A DNA stretch of 51,973 nucleotides, from assembly GCA_027315345.1 (NCBI GenBank), contig DAHUYE010000025.1:1-51973 (forward strand), read 5' to 3'. Under the pieces are notes generated by a model, which was given only the letters and a program-made list of their open reading frames with translations, searched no databases and was not told where the DNA came from. Each line of letters opens with the position of its first letter. The first letter of the stretch is position 1. Below, in pieces: positions 36,035 through 45,522 of the stretch. Both the position numbers and the translations under genes were made by a program. Source of the stretch: Actinomycetota bacterium (GTDB taxonomy: Bacteria; Actinomycetota; Acidimicrobiia; Acidimicrobiales; JAJPHE01).

Positions 36035-38482
36035 ATGCGGACACCTCTCTCCTGGTTGCGCGACTTCGCGCCGATCGACGCCGACGCCGACGTCGACCGT
36101 CTGACCGAGCTGCTCAACGAGCTCGGCCTGGTGGTCGACGGGGTCAGCCGCGTCGGGGAGGGCCTGGATGGGGTGGTGGTGGCCCGGGTGGAGGAGATCC
36201 ACGCCATCGAAGGGGCCGACCGGATCCGGGCCGTGGTGGTGGACGTGGCCGGTACGCCCACCCACGTGGTCTGCGGGGCCTGGAACTTCTCCGTCGGTGA
36301 CCTGGTCCCCCTGGCCCAGGTGGGCACGGTCCTCCCGGGCGCCGACTTCGCCATCGCCCGGCGCAAGATGCGGGGGGCCGAGTCCAACGGGATGCTCTGT
36401 TCCGGAGCCGAACTCGGCCTGTCCGCCGACCACGCCGGCATCCTGGTCCTGCCCGAAGGACTGGAGACGGGCCGGGCCTTCACCGAGGCCATCGGCCTGT
36501 CACCGGACGTGGTCTTCGACCTCGACATCACCGCCAACCGGCCCGACGCCATGAGCGTGGCCGGGGTGGCCCGGGATCTGGCCGCGGCGCTGCGGATTCC
36601 CTTTGCCGTGCCCGCCCGTCCCGGTCCCCCCGGTTCGGAGCCGGCCGGGGCGGCGCCAGTGGGTCCGCCGGCCGGTCCGGGTTCAACTCCGGGGGCGGGG
36701 GAGCGCGATTCGACCACGGGGGCGCGGGTGGGAACCGAGGATGCGTCGCTCTGCCCGCTGTTCACGGCCCGGGTGGTCGAAGGGGTCACGGTCGGGACGT
36801 CCCCGGCCTGGCTGACCACCCGCCTGACCCTGGCCGGCATGCGCTCCATCAACTCGGTGGTGGACGCCTCCAACTACGTGATGCTGGAACTGGGCCAGCC
36901 CACCCACCCCTACGACCTCGACCTCCTCCCCGGTCCGGCGCTGGTGGCCCGGGCCGCCCGGCCGGGCGAGACGCTCAAGACCCTCGACGGGGTGGAACGC
37001 ACCCTCGGTACGGGTGCTCATCCCGATTGCGTCATCACCGACGGGGACGACCGGGTGGTGGGCATCGGCGGGGTCATGGGTGGCGAGTCCTCGGAGATCT
37101 CGGCCCGGACCACCCGGGTGCTGGTGGAGGCGGCTTACTTCGCCCCCATGGCCGTGGCCCGCACCTCCAAGCGGCTGGGCCTGCGCAGTGAGGCTTCGGC
37201 CCGCTTCGAGCGGGGGACGGACCCTGACATCGCCGCCGCCTGCGCCGACCGCGTGGCCGCTCTGGCCGCCGGGGCGGGGGGGACGCTGGGCGCCGGTCTG
37301 TCCACCGGCCGGACACCGGCCCACTCCCGGATCCGCCTGCGCACCAGCCGGGTCAACGCCCTGTTGGGCACCGACCTGGGTGACGCCGTCGTGCACGGCC
37401 ACCTCCAGCGGATCGGCTTCGGGATCGCGGAACTTTCCCCAGGCGAGGCCGAGGTGGAAGTCCCTGGCTGGCGGCCCGACGTCACCGCCGAAGTCGACCT
37501 CATCGAGGAGGTGGCCCGTCACCACGGCTACGCCCAGGTGACCCGGACCGTCCCCACCACCACCCAGGTGGGCCGGCTCAGCCCCTACCAACGGGACCGC
37601 CGGCTCCTGCGCCAGGTGGTGGCCGGTGCTGGGCTGGTGGAGGCGTGGACGCCGTCACTGCTCGGTCCCGATGACCACGGCCTGGTCGGCCGCCCCGAGG
37701 AGGCTCCCGGCCTTGCTCTGACCAATCCCATGACCCGGGAGGAGTCGGAGCTGCGCCGGACCATGATGCCCGGGCTGCTGCGGGCGGTGCGGTTCAACGT
37801 CGGCCACCGCAACGAGAACATCCGCCTGTTCGAGGTCGGCCAGGTCTTCGCCCCTCCGGCGGGCGGGCGGGGTCTGCCCGATGAGCATGAACAGCTGGCC
37901 GCCGTTCTGGCCGGCCCGGGGGACGACGCCCCCGCCGCCGTGCGGCTGTGGCGCACCCTGGCCGACGGTCTGCGCCTCCGGGAGCCCGGCATCCGGGCCG
38001 CCGCCCCCCCCGGGTTGCATCCCACCCGGTCCGGGGAGCTCACGGCCGGGGCGGCGGTGGTCGGTGTGATCGGGGAGGTGGATCCGGCCGTGGCCGCCGC
38101 CTTCGGCCTGGAGGGCCGGCTGGGCTGGCTCCAAGTCGACCTGGAGGCGCTGGCCGGGGCCGAGCGCCGCCCGGCCGCCACCGCCGAGGTCTCCGTCTAC
38201 CCCTCCTCCGATGTCGACCTGGCCTTCGTGGTGGACGAAGCCGTCCCCGCCTCAGAGGTTGAGTCCACCCTGCGCCGAGCCGCCGGTGATCTCCTCATCG
38301 GCCTGCGCCTCTTCGATGTCTTCCGGGACGAGGCCCTCCTGGGGCCGGCCCGGCGCAGCCTGGCCTGGAGCCTGCGCTTCTGCGCTTTGGACCACACCCT
38401 CACCGACGCCGAAGTCGCCTCCCTCCGCCAGACCTGCGTGGACGCCGTTCAGTCCTCCCACCCCGCCGTCCTCCGGGGCTGA
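36035..38482 (+). CDS. pheT: Phenylalanine-tRNA ligase beta subunit
   Basis: 815 residues. Begins RTPLSWLRDFAPID; then the tRNA-binding EMAP domain (~40-150), B3/B4 editing domain (~240-400), B5 domain (~405-475), the catalytic-like core, and the C-terminal anticodon-binding domain starting near EVSVYPSSDVDLAFVVDE. The linker between ~193 and ~235 is unusually long and rich in Pro/Gly/Ala. Separated from pheS by seven bases including AGGCAAGG-like purines. Confidence 0.96.
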   Translation: MRTPLSWLRDFAPIDADADVDRLTELLNELGLVVDGVSRVGEGLDGVVVARVEEIHAIEGADRIRAVVVDVAGTPTHVVCGAWNFSVGDLVPLAQVGTVLPGADFAIARRKMRGAESNGMLCSGAELGLSADHAGILVLPEGLETGRAFTEAIGLSPDVVFDLDITANRPDAMSVAGVARDLAAALRIPFAVPARPGPPGSEPAGAAPVGPPAGPGSTPGAGERDSTTGARVGTEDASLCPLFTARVVEGVTVGTSPAWLTTRLTLAGMRSINSVVDASNYVMLELGQPTHPYDLDLLPGPALVARAARPGETLKTLDGVERTLGTGAHPDCVITDGDDRVVGIGGVMGGESSEISARTTRVLVEAAYFAPMAVARTSKRLGLRSEASARFERGTDPDIAAACADRVAALAAGAGGTLGAGLSTGRTPAHSRIRLRTSRVNALLGTDLGDAVVHGHLQRIGFGIAELSPGEAEVEVPGWRPDVTAEVDLIEEVARHHGYAQVTRTVPTTTQVGRLSPYQRDRRLLRQVVAGAGLVEAWTPSLLGPDDHGLVGRPEEAPGLALTNPMTREESELRRTMMPGLLRAVRFNVGHRNENIRLFEVGQVFAPPAGGRGLPDEHEQLAAVLAGPGDDAPAAVRLWRTLADGLRLREPGIRAAAPPGLHPTRSGELTAGAAVVGVIGEVDPAVAAAFGLEGRLGWLQVDLEALAGAERRPAATAEVSVYPSSDVDLAFVVDEAVPASEVESTLRRAAGDLLIGLRLFDVFRDEALLGPARRSLAWSLRFCALDHTLTDAEVASLRQTCVDAVQSSHPAVLRG

Positions 38483-38509
38483 GCGCCGGCCACCCGTCCG
38501 GTGATTCCT

Positions 38510-38525
38510 CTGCATGATTATGCAG
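38510..38525 (+). promoter_or_regulatory. ARG box (ArgR operator) before argC
   Basis: Perfect 16-base palindrome CTGCATGATTATGCAG, with half sites CTGCAT and ATGCAG around GATT. It fits the ARG-box pattern of AT-containing GCAT/ATGC half sites, stands out in an otherwise GC-rich gap, and lies just upstream of the argC -10 element. ArgR, encoded in the same operon, should bind here with arginine as corepressor. Confidence 0.8.
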
Positions 38526-38532
38526 GGTCGTG

Positions 38533-38538
38533 TATGGT
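38533..38538 (+). promoter_or_regulatory. -10 element of the argC promoter
   Basis: TATGGT, 6 bases before GTG 38545. The -35 position would fall at 38510-38515, inside the ARG box, so ArgR binding would block polymerase directly. The distance to the start codon implies a leaderless mRNA. Confidence 0.55.
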
Positions 38539-38544
38539 GGCGGG

Positions 38545-39558
38545 GTGAACGTCGGGATCATCGGGGCGCCGGGCTACACCGGGGCGGAGCTGTTGCGGAT
38601 GCTCGTCGAGCACCCGTCCCTCAAGGTCACCGTGGCCACCGCCGACAGCCACTCCGGCCAGGGGGCCGCCGAGCTGTACCCCAGCCTGGCCGCCGCCTAT
38701 CCCGACCTGGTGTATTCGGCCACGGACGTCGAGCGGCTGGACGGGTTGGATCTGGTCTTCCTGGCCATGCCCCACGGGCAGTCCCAGGCCCTGGTTCCGG
38801 AACTGGCCGGCCGGGTCGGCCACCTGGTCGATCTGGCCGCCGACTTCCGGCTCAAGGACGCTTCGCTCTATCCCACCTGGTACGGGGCCGAGCACCGGGC
38901 TCCCGAGTGGCTGAAGCGCTTCGCCTTCGGCCTCCCGGAGCTGTTCCGTTCCGAGCTCACCGGGGCGCCTCTGATTGCGGCCGCCGGCTGTTACGTCACC
39001 GCCGCCGCCCTGGCCCTGGCCCCCTTCGTGCGGGCCGGATTGGTGGAGACCACCGGGATCATCGTCGATGCTGCCAGCGGAACCTCGGGATCGGGCCGGG
39101 GGCTGCGGGACTCCATGCACTTCGCCCACGTGGACGGGGACTTCAGCGCCTACGGGCTGCTTGATCACCGCCACACCCCCGAGATGGAACAGGCCATCGG
39201 GGCCCAGATCCTCTTCACGCCGCACCTGGCTCCCATGACCCGGGGCATCCTGGCCACCTGTTACGCCCGGCCCGCCGGCGTGTCCACCACCGCCGAGGCC
39301 ATCGAGGTGCTGCAGACCGCCTACAGGTCCGAACCGTTCGTGGTGGTGACGGAGGCTCCGTCCGGGACCAAGGCCACCTTCGGATCCAACTGTGCCCATG
39401 TCACCGCCCGGGTCGATCCGCGCACCGGCTGGCTGGTAGTGCTCTGCGCCCTCGACAACCTGGTCAAGGGAGCCTCCGGACAGGCGCTGCAGTGCGCCAA
39501 CCTCGCCCTCGGCCTGCCCGAGACGGCCGGCCTCCCCATGGCGGCGGTGTACCCGTGA
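38545..39558 (+). CDS. argC: N-acetyl-gamma-glutamyl-phosphate reductase
   Basis: 337 residues from GTG 38545; GTG 38530 would place the start before the -10 box. NADPH-dependent reduction of N-acetylglutamyl phosphate. Rossmann motif GIIGAPGYTGAELLRML at the N-terminus, catalytic Cys149 in AAAGCYVTA, and the HRHTPEMEQ segment. First gene of the arginine operon. Confidence 0.97.
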   Translation: MNVGIIGAPGYTGAELLRMLVEHPSLKVTVATADSHSGQGAAELYPSLAAAYPDLVYSATDVERLDGLDLVFLAMPHGQSQALVPELAGRVGHLVDLAADFRLKDASLYPTWYGAEHRAPEWLKRFAFGLPELFRSELTGAPLIAAAGCYVTAAALALAPFVRAGLVETTGIIVDAASGTSGSGRGLRDSMHFAHVDGDFSAYGLLDHRHTPEMEQAIGAQILFTPHLAPMTRGILATCYARPAGVSTTAEAIEVLQTAYRSEPFVVVTEAPSGTKATFGSNCAHVTARVDPRTGWLVVLCALDNLVKGASGQALQCANLALGLPETAGLPMAAVYP

Positions 39559-39643
39559 GCGAGACCGGCCTGGCCAGTTCCAGGTCCAGCGCAGTGGACC
39601 GGGGGACGGCGACGGCCGCCGCCGGGACGGGTCGGGTGACGCC

Positions 39644-40813
39644 GTGGGTGTGACCACGCCGGCCGGCTTCCGGGCCGCCGGACTGGCCATCGGCATCAAG
39701 GACGGCTCGGTGCCGGACCTGGCCGTGGTCAGCACCGATGACGGCCGGCCGGTGAACGCCGCCGGGGTGTTCACCTCCAACCTGGCCGCCGCCGCTCCGG
39801 TGCAGGTCAGCCGGGCCCACCTGGCCACCACCGGCGGCCGGGCCGCCGCCGTCGTCCTCAACAGCGGGAACGCCAACGCCGCCACCGGGGAGACCGGGCG
39901 CCGGGACGCCAGGCGCATGGCCGAGTTGACCGCCGCCGGCCTGGGTTGTGCCCCCGAGGAGGTGCTGGTCTGTTCCACCGGGCTGATCGGGTTCTACCTG
40001 CCGGCCCAGTGCCTGGAGACCGGGATCCCGGCTGCCGTCGGCGCGCTGGCGTCATCCGAGGAAGCCGGGGTGGCCGCCGCCCGGGCCATCATGACCACCG
40101 ACACCCGGATGAAGACGACCGACGTCGACGGGGGCGGCTTCCGCATCGGGGGGATGGCCAAGGGGGCGGCCATGCTGGCTCCCAACATGGCCACCATGCT
40201 GGCCGTGCTCACCACCGACGCCGCCGTCGAGGCCGGGGATCTGGCCGCCGCCCTGGGCCGGGCCGTGGCCGGTTCCTTCAACGAGATGACCCTGGACGGG
40301 GCCACCTCCACCAACGACACCGTGCTGGTCCTGGCCTCGGGCCGGGCCGGGCCGGCGCCCCTGGTCCGGCTGGAGGAAGCCCTGGGGCAGGCCTGTGAGG
40401 ACCTGTCCGCCCAGATGGCCGCCGATGCCGAGGGCGGCACCCGGGTGGCGACCATCCGAGTCACCGGCGCCCGCAGCCAGGCCGAGGCCGCCGCCGGGGC
40501 CAGGAAGGTGGCCGAGAGCCAGTTGGTCCAGTGTTCGCTCCACGGAGGCGACCCCTACTGGGGCCGGATCGTCAGCGAGCTGGGCTCGGCCGGCATCGGC
40601 TTCGACATCGACCGGGTATCGGTGGCCTACGGCGGGCACGTGGTGTGCCGGGCCGGCGTGGCCGCCGAGCACGATCGGGCTGCGGTGAGCGCCCACCTGC
40701 AGGGGGTCAAGGTGGAGGTGTCCGCCGACCTCGGCCTGGGCCCGGGGGCGGCCCGGATCGTCACCCGGGATCTCACCGCCGACTACATCCTCGAGAACGA
40801 GCGCACCTCATGA
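39644..40813 (+). CDS. argJ: Glutamate N-acetyltransferase (ArgJ, self-cleaving)
   Basis: 389 residues. Recycles the acetyl group between N-acetylornithine and glutamate; bifunctional members also use acetyl-CoA. The precursor self-cleaves before Thr184 in APNMATML, giving alpha and beta chains; LNSGNANAATG and DGATSTNDT are other signatures. No argE-type deacetylase is in the window, consistent with the cyclic pathway. An 85-base gap to argC has no clear signal. The stop overlaps argB (ATGA). Confidence 0.96.
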   Translation: MGVTTPAGFRAAGLAIGIKDGSVPDLAVVSTDDGRPVNAAGVFTSNLAAAAPVQVSRAHLATTGGRAAAVVLNSGNANAATGETGRRDARRMAELTAAGLGCAPEEVLVCSTGLIGFYLPAQCLETGIPAAVGALASSEEAGVAAARAIMTTDTRMKTTDVDGGGFRIGGMAKGAAMLAPNMATMLAVLTTDAAVEAGDLAAALGRAVAGSFNEMTLDGATSTNDTVLVLASGRAGPAPLVRLEEALGQACEDLSAQMAADAEGGTRVATIRVTGARSQAEAAAGARKVAESQLVQCSLHGGDPYWGRIVSELGSAGIGFDIDRVSVAYGGHVVCRAGVAAEHDRAAVSAHLQGVKVEVSADLGLGPGAARIVTRDLTADYILENERTS

Positions 40814-41670
40814 GCGCCCTTACCAACCCCGACGTCACCGCCGCCGTCCTGGCCGAGGCCCTGCCCTACATCCGGCGCTTCTGGGGACGGGTGGTGGTGG
40901 TCAAGTACGGCGGCAACGCCATGGACGATGACGAATCGCTCCCGCAGTTTGCCCAGGACATCGCCCTGATGCGATCGGTGGGACTGCACCCGGTGGTCGT
41001 GCACGGCGGCGGCCCCCAGATCGGTGACCTCATGGCCCGGCTGGGCAAGACGCCGGAGTTCCGGGACGGCCTTCGGGTCACCGACGCCGAAACTCTCGAC
41101 ATCGCCCGGATGGTGCTGGTGGGCAAGGTCAACCGGGACATCGTGAGCGCCATCAACGTCCATGTCCCCATGGCAGTGGGACTGTCGGGCGAGGACGCCG
41201 GGCTGATCCGGGCCACCGCCCGCCAGGCCGACCTCGGTTTCGTGGGCGATGTCGAGGCAGTGGACGCCGGCATCCTGCACAAGCTGCTGGCCCAGGAACT
41301 CATCCCGGTGGTGGCCACCATTGCCTCGGACCGCTCCGGCCAGGCCTACAACATCAACGCCGACACCGCCGCCGCTGAGGTGGCGTCGGCCCTCGGAGCG
41401 GAGAAGCTGGTCTTTCTGACCAACGTCAAAGGGGTGCTGGCCGATCCGGATGACCCCGACAGCCTGGTGAACCGGGTCACGGTGGGAGAGGTGGAGAAGA
41501 TGATGATCGACGGCACCCTGAGTGGAGGGATGATCCCCAAGATGGAGGCCTGCGTCACCGCCGTGCGCCAGGGGGTGAACCGGGCCCACATCATCGACGG
41601 CCGGGTGCCCCACGCCCTGCTGCTGGAGTTCTTCACCGACCAGGGCGTCGGCACCATGGTGGAGCCGTGA
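40810..41670 (+). CDS. argB: Acetylglutamate kinase
   Basis: 286 residues. Phosphorylates N-acetylglutamate; in the cyclic pathway it is usually the arginine-inhibited step. Signatures: VVVKYGGNAM, VVVHGGGPQIGDLM, YNINADTAAAEVASAL and GGMIPKMEAC. The N-terminal helix (ALPYIRRFWG) that mediates hexamer formation and arginine sensing is present. Confidence 0.97.
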   Translation: MSALTNPDVTAAVLAEALPYIRRFWGRVVVVKYGGNAMDDDESLPQFAQDIALMRSVGLHPVVVHGGGPQIGDLMARLGKTPEFRDGLRVTDAETLDIARMVLVGKVNRDIVSAINVHVPMAVGLSGEDAGLIRATARQADLGFVGDVEAVDAGILHKLLAQELIPVVATIASDRSGQAYNINADTAAAEVASALGAEKLVFLTNVKGVLADPDDPDSLVNRVTVGEVEKMMIDGTLSGGMIPKMEACVTAVRQGVNRAHIIDGRVPHALLLEFFTDQGVGTMVEP

Positions 41671-42908
41671 GCCCGTCCGCCGCCGCCGCCGCCGAGCGGT
41701 CCTACTGGCCGCTGATGCCGTATCCGCAGCCTGCCGTCACCTTTGTCCGGGGCTCGGGCTCCGAGTTGTGGGACGACCAGGGCCGGCGCTATCTCGACTT
41801 TCTGGCCGGCGTCGCCGTCTGTTCCCTGGGTCATTCCCATCCCCGGGTGGCCGAGGCCGTGTGCACCCAGGCCGGCCGGCTCCAGCATGTGTCCAACCTG
41901 TTCGGCAACGAGCTGGCCCCCCAGCTGGCCGAGGAGATCGACACCCTGATCGGGGACGGCACCCGGGCCGGGGGCAAGGTCTTCTTCTCCAACTCCGGCG
42001 CCGAGGCCAACGAGTGCGCCTTCAAGGTGGCCCGGCGCTGGGCCGGCCACGGTCGTTACGTGGTGATCAGCGCCTACGGTTCGTTCCACGGCCGGACCCT
42101 GGCCACTCTCCACGCCACCGGCCAGCCGGCCAAGCACGAGATCTTCCAGCCCCTGCCCGAAGGTTTCCGGCACGTGGCCTGGGCCGAGCCGGAAGCGCTG
42201 ATCGACGCCATCGACCCGTCCACGGCGGCGGTGTTACTCGAGCCGGTGCAGGGGGAGAGCGGGGTCAACCCGGCGCCCCCCGGTTATCTGGCTGCGGTGC
42301 GCAAGCTCTGCGACGAACGGGGAGTGCTGCTGATACTGGACGAGGTTCAGACCGGGTTGGGCCGGACCGGGCGCTGGTTCGGCTTCCACCATGACGAGGT
42401 CAAGCCCGACATCGTCACCATGGCCAAAGCCCTCGGCAACGGCATGCCGATCGGGGCGTGCTGGGCCCGCCGGGAGGTGGCCGACGCCCTGTTACCGGGC
42501 GAACATGCCACCACCTTCGGGGGTCAGCCCCTGGCCGCCTCGGCCGCCCTGGCCACCCTGGCGGTGATGCGGGAGGAGAACATCCCGGCCCGGGCCGCCC
42601 GGATGGGGGAGATCCTGGCCGGCGGCCTGGCCCGGATCCCGGGGGTGGTCAAGGTCCGGGGCCGGGGCCTGCTGCTGGCGGCCGTGCTGGCCGAGCCCCG
42701 CTCGGCCGAGGTGGCCGCCCGGGCCCTGGAGACGGGTCTGGTCGTCAACGCCGTCGCCCCCGACGCCATCCGGCTGGCCCCACCGCTGCTGGTCAGTGAG
42801 GCCGAGATCGATGAGGCGGTCAGCTTGCTGGCCGACGCCGTGTTGTCGACCAATAGTGGAACCGTCTCCGGTACGGATGTACGCACGGACAGGGAGGCCA
42901 AGTCATGA
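41667..42908 (+). CDS. argD: Acetylornithine aminotransferase
   Basis: 413 residues. PLP-dependent class III aminotransferase converting N-acetylglutamate semialdehyde to N-acetylornithine. Signatures: FFSNSGAEANECAFKVAR, LILDEVQTGLGRTGRWF and the PLP Lys in VTMAKALGNGMPIGA. GTG start overlaps argB by four bases and the end overlaps argF (ATGA). Confidence 0.96.
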   Translation: MSPSAAAAAERSYWPLMPYPQPAVTFVRGSGSELWDDQGRRYLDFLAGVAVCSLGHSHPRVAEAVCTQAGRLQHVSNLFGNELAPQLAEEIDTLIGDGTRAGGKVFFSNSGAEANECAFKVARRWAGHGRYVVISAYGSFHGRTLATLHATGQPAKHEIFQPLPEGFRHVAWAEPEALIDAIDPSTAAVLLEPVQGESGVNPAPPGYLAAVRKLCDERGVLLILDEVQTGLGRTGRWFGFHHDEVKPDIVTMAKALGNGMPIGACWARREVADALLPGEHATTFGGQPLAASAALATLAVMREENIPARAARMGEILAGGLARIPGVVKVRGRGLLLAAVLAEPRSAEVAARALETGLVVNAVAPDAIRLAPPLLVSEAEIDEAVSLLADAVLSTNSGTVSGTDVRTDREAKS

Positions 42909-43813
42909 CCCGACACTTCCTGGAGGTGGATGACCTCAGCCGGGCCGAACTGGCCGAGGTCCTGGACCTGGCCGCGCAGCGCGACTATCCCCAGGTGCTG
43001 GCCCGTCGGGGCGTGGCCCTGCTGTTCGAAAAGCCCTCGGCCCGGACCCGCAACTCCACCGAGGTGGCCGTGTTCCAGCTGGGAGGCCACCCGGTCACCA
43101 TCCGGGGCGAGGAGGTCGGCCTCGACACCCGGGAGCCGGCCGAAGACGTGGCCCGGGTCCTGGCCGGTTACCACGCCGCCATCGGGGGGCGGGTCATGGA
43201 CCACCACACCCTGGAGCGCATGGTGGCCGCCATCGACGGCGCCGGGATGACCGTGCCGGTGTTCAACCTCCTGTCCGACCGGGCCCATCCCTGCCAGGCG
43301 GTGGCTGACGTCCTCACCATCAGGGAGGCTCTGGGCGGGACCGAAGGGGTTCAGATCGCCTACGTCGGGGACGGTAACAACATGGCCCGATCCCTGGCCC
43401 GGGCCGCCGCCCTGGTGGGCGCCTCCATCATCCTGGCCACCCCCGAGGGGTACTCCCTGCCGGCCTCTGACATCGAGGCGGTGAGGGCCATCGGGGGTGC
43501 CATCGAGGTCACCACCCAGCCGGAGGAGGCGGTCAAGGGCGCTGACGTTGTCTATACCGACGTGTGGACCTCCATGGGCCAGGAGGCCGAGGCCCAGGCT
43601 CGCCGGGCCGCCTTCACCGGCTTCATGGTGGACCAACGCCTCATCGACCTGGCCTCCCCCGAGGTGCTCGTCATGCACTGCCTGCCCGCCCACCGGGGCG
43701 AGGAGATCAGCGCCGAGGTGGTCGACGGCCCCCGCAGTGTCGTCTGGCACCAGGCCGCCAACCGCATGCACTCCGTCCGGGGCCTGATCGCCTGGCTGAT
43801 AGCTCGTGCCTAA
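42905..43813 (+). CDS. argF: Ornithine carbamoyltransferase
   Basis: 302 residues. Makes citrulline from ornithine and carbamoyl phosphate supplied by carAB. Carbamoyl-phosphate motif is SARTRNS (Ala replacing the first Thr of STRTR, a known variant), then HPCQAVAD and the ornithine-binding MHCLPAHRG. The DLLSDRAHPCQ region appears intact. The end overlaps argR by eight bases. Confidence 0.96.
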   Translation: MTRHFLEVDDLSRAELAEVLDLAAQRDYPQVLARRGVALLFEKPSARTRNSTEVAVFQLGGHPVTIRGEEVGLDTREPAEDVARVLAGYHAAIGGRVMDHHTLERMVAAIDGAGMTVPVFNLLSDRAHPCQAVADVLTIREALGGTEGVQIAYVGDGNNMARSLARAAALVGASIILATPEGYSLPASDIEAVRAIGGAIEVTTQPEEAVKGADVVYTDVWTSMGQEAEAQARRAAFTGFMVDQRLIDLASPEVLVMHCLPAHRGEEISAEVVDGPRSVVWHQAANRMHSVRGLIAWLIARA

Positions 43814-44267
43814 GAACCAGAGGCAGCACCGGATCAGTCGGATCCTGGAACAGCACGCCGTGAGCAGCCAGGCCGAACTGGTCGAACTGCTGGGGGCCGA
43901 AGGGGTAATGGCGACCCAGGCCACCGTGTCCCGGGACCTGGAGGATCTGGGGGCGGTCAAGGTCAGGGTGCCGGGAGGGGAGACCGTCTACGCCATCCCC
44001 GAGGTGACCAAGGACCGCTTCGCCCCCGAGGACCATCTGCGCCGGGTGCTGGGGGACTGGGTGGTGGAAGTGGCCCACTCCGTCAACCTGGTGGTGGTGC
44101 GCACCCCGCCCGGCTCGGCCCACGTGGTGGCCTCCGCCCTGGACCGATCCGGTCTCGACGGCATGCTCGGCACGGTGGCCGGTGATGACACCATCGTGGT
44201 GGTGGCCGCCGAGAAGATGGGTGGCGCCGGGCTGGCGTCCGTACTTTCGTCCCTGGCCGGTCTTTGA
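43806..44267 (+). CDS. argR: Arginine repressor
   Basis: 153 residues. Winged-helix N-terminal domain (RISRILEQHAVSSQAELVELL, ATQATVSRDLEDLGAVKVR) and a C-terminal hexamer and arginine-binding domain with GTVAGDDTIVVV. It should repress argC onward through the palindrome at 38510-38525, so the operon carries its own repressor. GTG start overlaps argF. Confidence 0.96.
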   Translation: MPKNQRQHRISRILEQHAVSSQAELVELLGAEGVMATQATVSRDLEDLGAVKVRVPGGETVYAIPEVTKDRFAPEDHLRRVLGDWVVEVAHSVNLVVVRTPPGSAHVVASALDRSGLDGMLGTVAGDDTIVVVAAEKMGGAGLASVLSSLAGL

Positions 44268-44280
44268 TCCGGTCCAATCC

Positions 44281-44310
44281 GGCTGCCCACCTCCGGTCGG
44301 CAGCCCGTTT
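44281..44310 (+). terminator. Hairpin between argR and argG
   Basis: GGCTGCC (44281-44287) pairs with GGCAGCC (44299-44305) across an 11-base loop and is followed by CGTTT. It may partly terminate transcription after argR or serve as an mRNA-stability element. The argG Shine-Dalgarno AAGGAG follows at 44315-44320. Confidence 0.4.
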
Positions 44311-44325
44311 CCCCAAGGAGATGCA

Positions 44326-45522
44326 GTGGCAAAACGGGTAGTGCTGGCCTACAGCGGCGGTCTGGACACTTCGGTGGCGGTGCGCTGGTTGATGGAGGAG
44401 ACCGGCGTCGAGGTGGTGGCGGTGGCCGTCGATGTCGGTCAGGGCGGTGACTTCGAGGCCATCCGGAATCGGGCCCTGGCGGCCGGGGCCGTGGAAGCCG
44501 TGGTGGTCGACGCCCGGCGGGAGTTTGCCGAGGACTTCGTGGTGCCGGCCCTGCGGGCCAACGCCAAATACGAGGGCAAGTATCCGCTCGTATCGGCCTT
44601 GTCCCGGCCCTGCATCGTCAAGCACCTGGTGGCCCAGGCCCGGGAGCACGGCGCCGACGCCGTGTCCCATGGTTGCACCGGTAAGGGCAACGATCAGGTC
44701 CGCTTCGAGGTGTCCACCCGGGCATTGGCCCCGGATCTGGAGACCATCGCCCCGGTGCGGACCTGGGGCCTCACCCGCGAGCAGTCCATCGAGTACGCCG
44801 AGCGCCACAACATCCCCATCACCGTGACCAAGTCCAGCCCGTACTCCATCGACCAGAACCTGTGGGGCCGCACCATTGAGTGCGGGATCCTGGAGGATCC
44901 CTGGGAGCAGCCGCCGGAGGAGGTCTACGAGCTGACCACGCCCACGGCCACCGAGCCCATCGAGATGGTCATCGGGTTCGACCAGGGGGTGCCGGTGTCC
45001 ATCGACGGGCGGTCGCTGCCCCTGGATGAGCTCATCGGTGAAGTCACCCGGGTGGTGGGCTCCTACGGCTGGGGCCGCCTCGACATGATCGAGAACCGCC
45101 GGGTCGGCATCAAGAGCCGGGAGGTCTACGAATGCCCGGGTTCTCTGGCCCTGCTGATGGCGCATTCGGACCTGGAGGACCTGACCCTGGAGCGGGACCT
45201 CTCCCATGAGAAGGCCCGCCTGGAGCCCCGCTACGCCGACCTGGTCTATGACGGGTTGTGGTTCAGCCCCCTCAAAGAGGCCCTGGACGCCTTCGTGGAG
45301 CGCAGCCAGCAGTTCGTCACCGGTGAGGTGCGTCTGCGTTGTGAGCTGCCCGGCCGCTGCCTGGTGGTGGGCCGGCGCAGCGAGGTCGGCCTCTATGACT
45401 ACTCCCTGGCCACCTACGAGGCGGCCGACGCCTTCCGCCACCAGGACGCCGAGGGCTTCGTCCGCCTATGGGGCTTGGGGGTCGAGACGTGGGCGGCCCG
45501 CCAGTCCCGGCGCCGGCCGTGA
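44326..45522 (+). CDS. argG: Argininosuccinate synthase
   Basis: 398 residues from GTG 44326, with AAGGAG five bases upstream. Joins citrulline and aspartate using ATP. The pyrophosphatase loop AYSGGLDTS is at residues 8-16, followed by HGCTGKGNDQVRFE near 118 and KSSPYSIDQNLWGR near 170. An earlier start inside argR gives unrelated residues and is rejected. The stop overlaps the argH GTG (GTGA). Confidence 0.97.
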   Translation: MAKRVVLAYSGGLDTSVAVRWLMEETGVEVVAVAVDVGQGGDFEAIRNRALAAGAVEAVVVDARREFAEDFVVPALRANAKYEGKYPLVSALSRPCIVKHLVAQAREHGADAVSHGCTGKGNDQVRFEVSTRALAPDLETIAPVRTWGLTREQSIEYAERHNIPITVTKSSPYSIDQNLWGRTIECGILEDPWEQPPEEVYELTTPTATEPIEMVIGFDQGVPVSIDGRSLPLDELIGEVTRVVGSYGWGRLDMIENRRVGIKSREVYECPGSLALLMAHSDLEDLTLERDLSHEKARLEPRYADLVYDGLWFSPLKEALDAFVERSQQFVTGEVRLRCELPGRCLVVGRRSEVGLYDYSLATYEAADAFRHQDAEGFVRLWGLGVETWAARQSRRRP

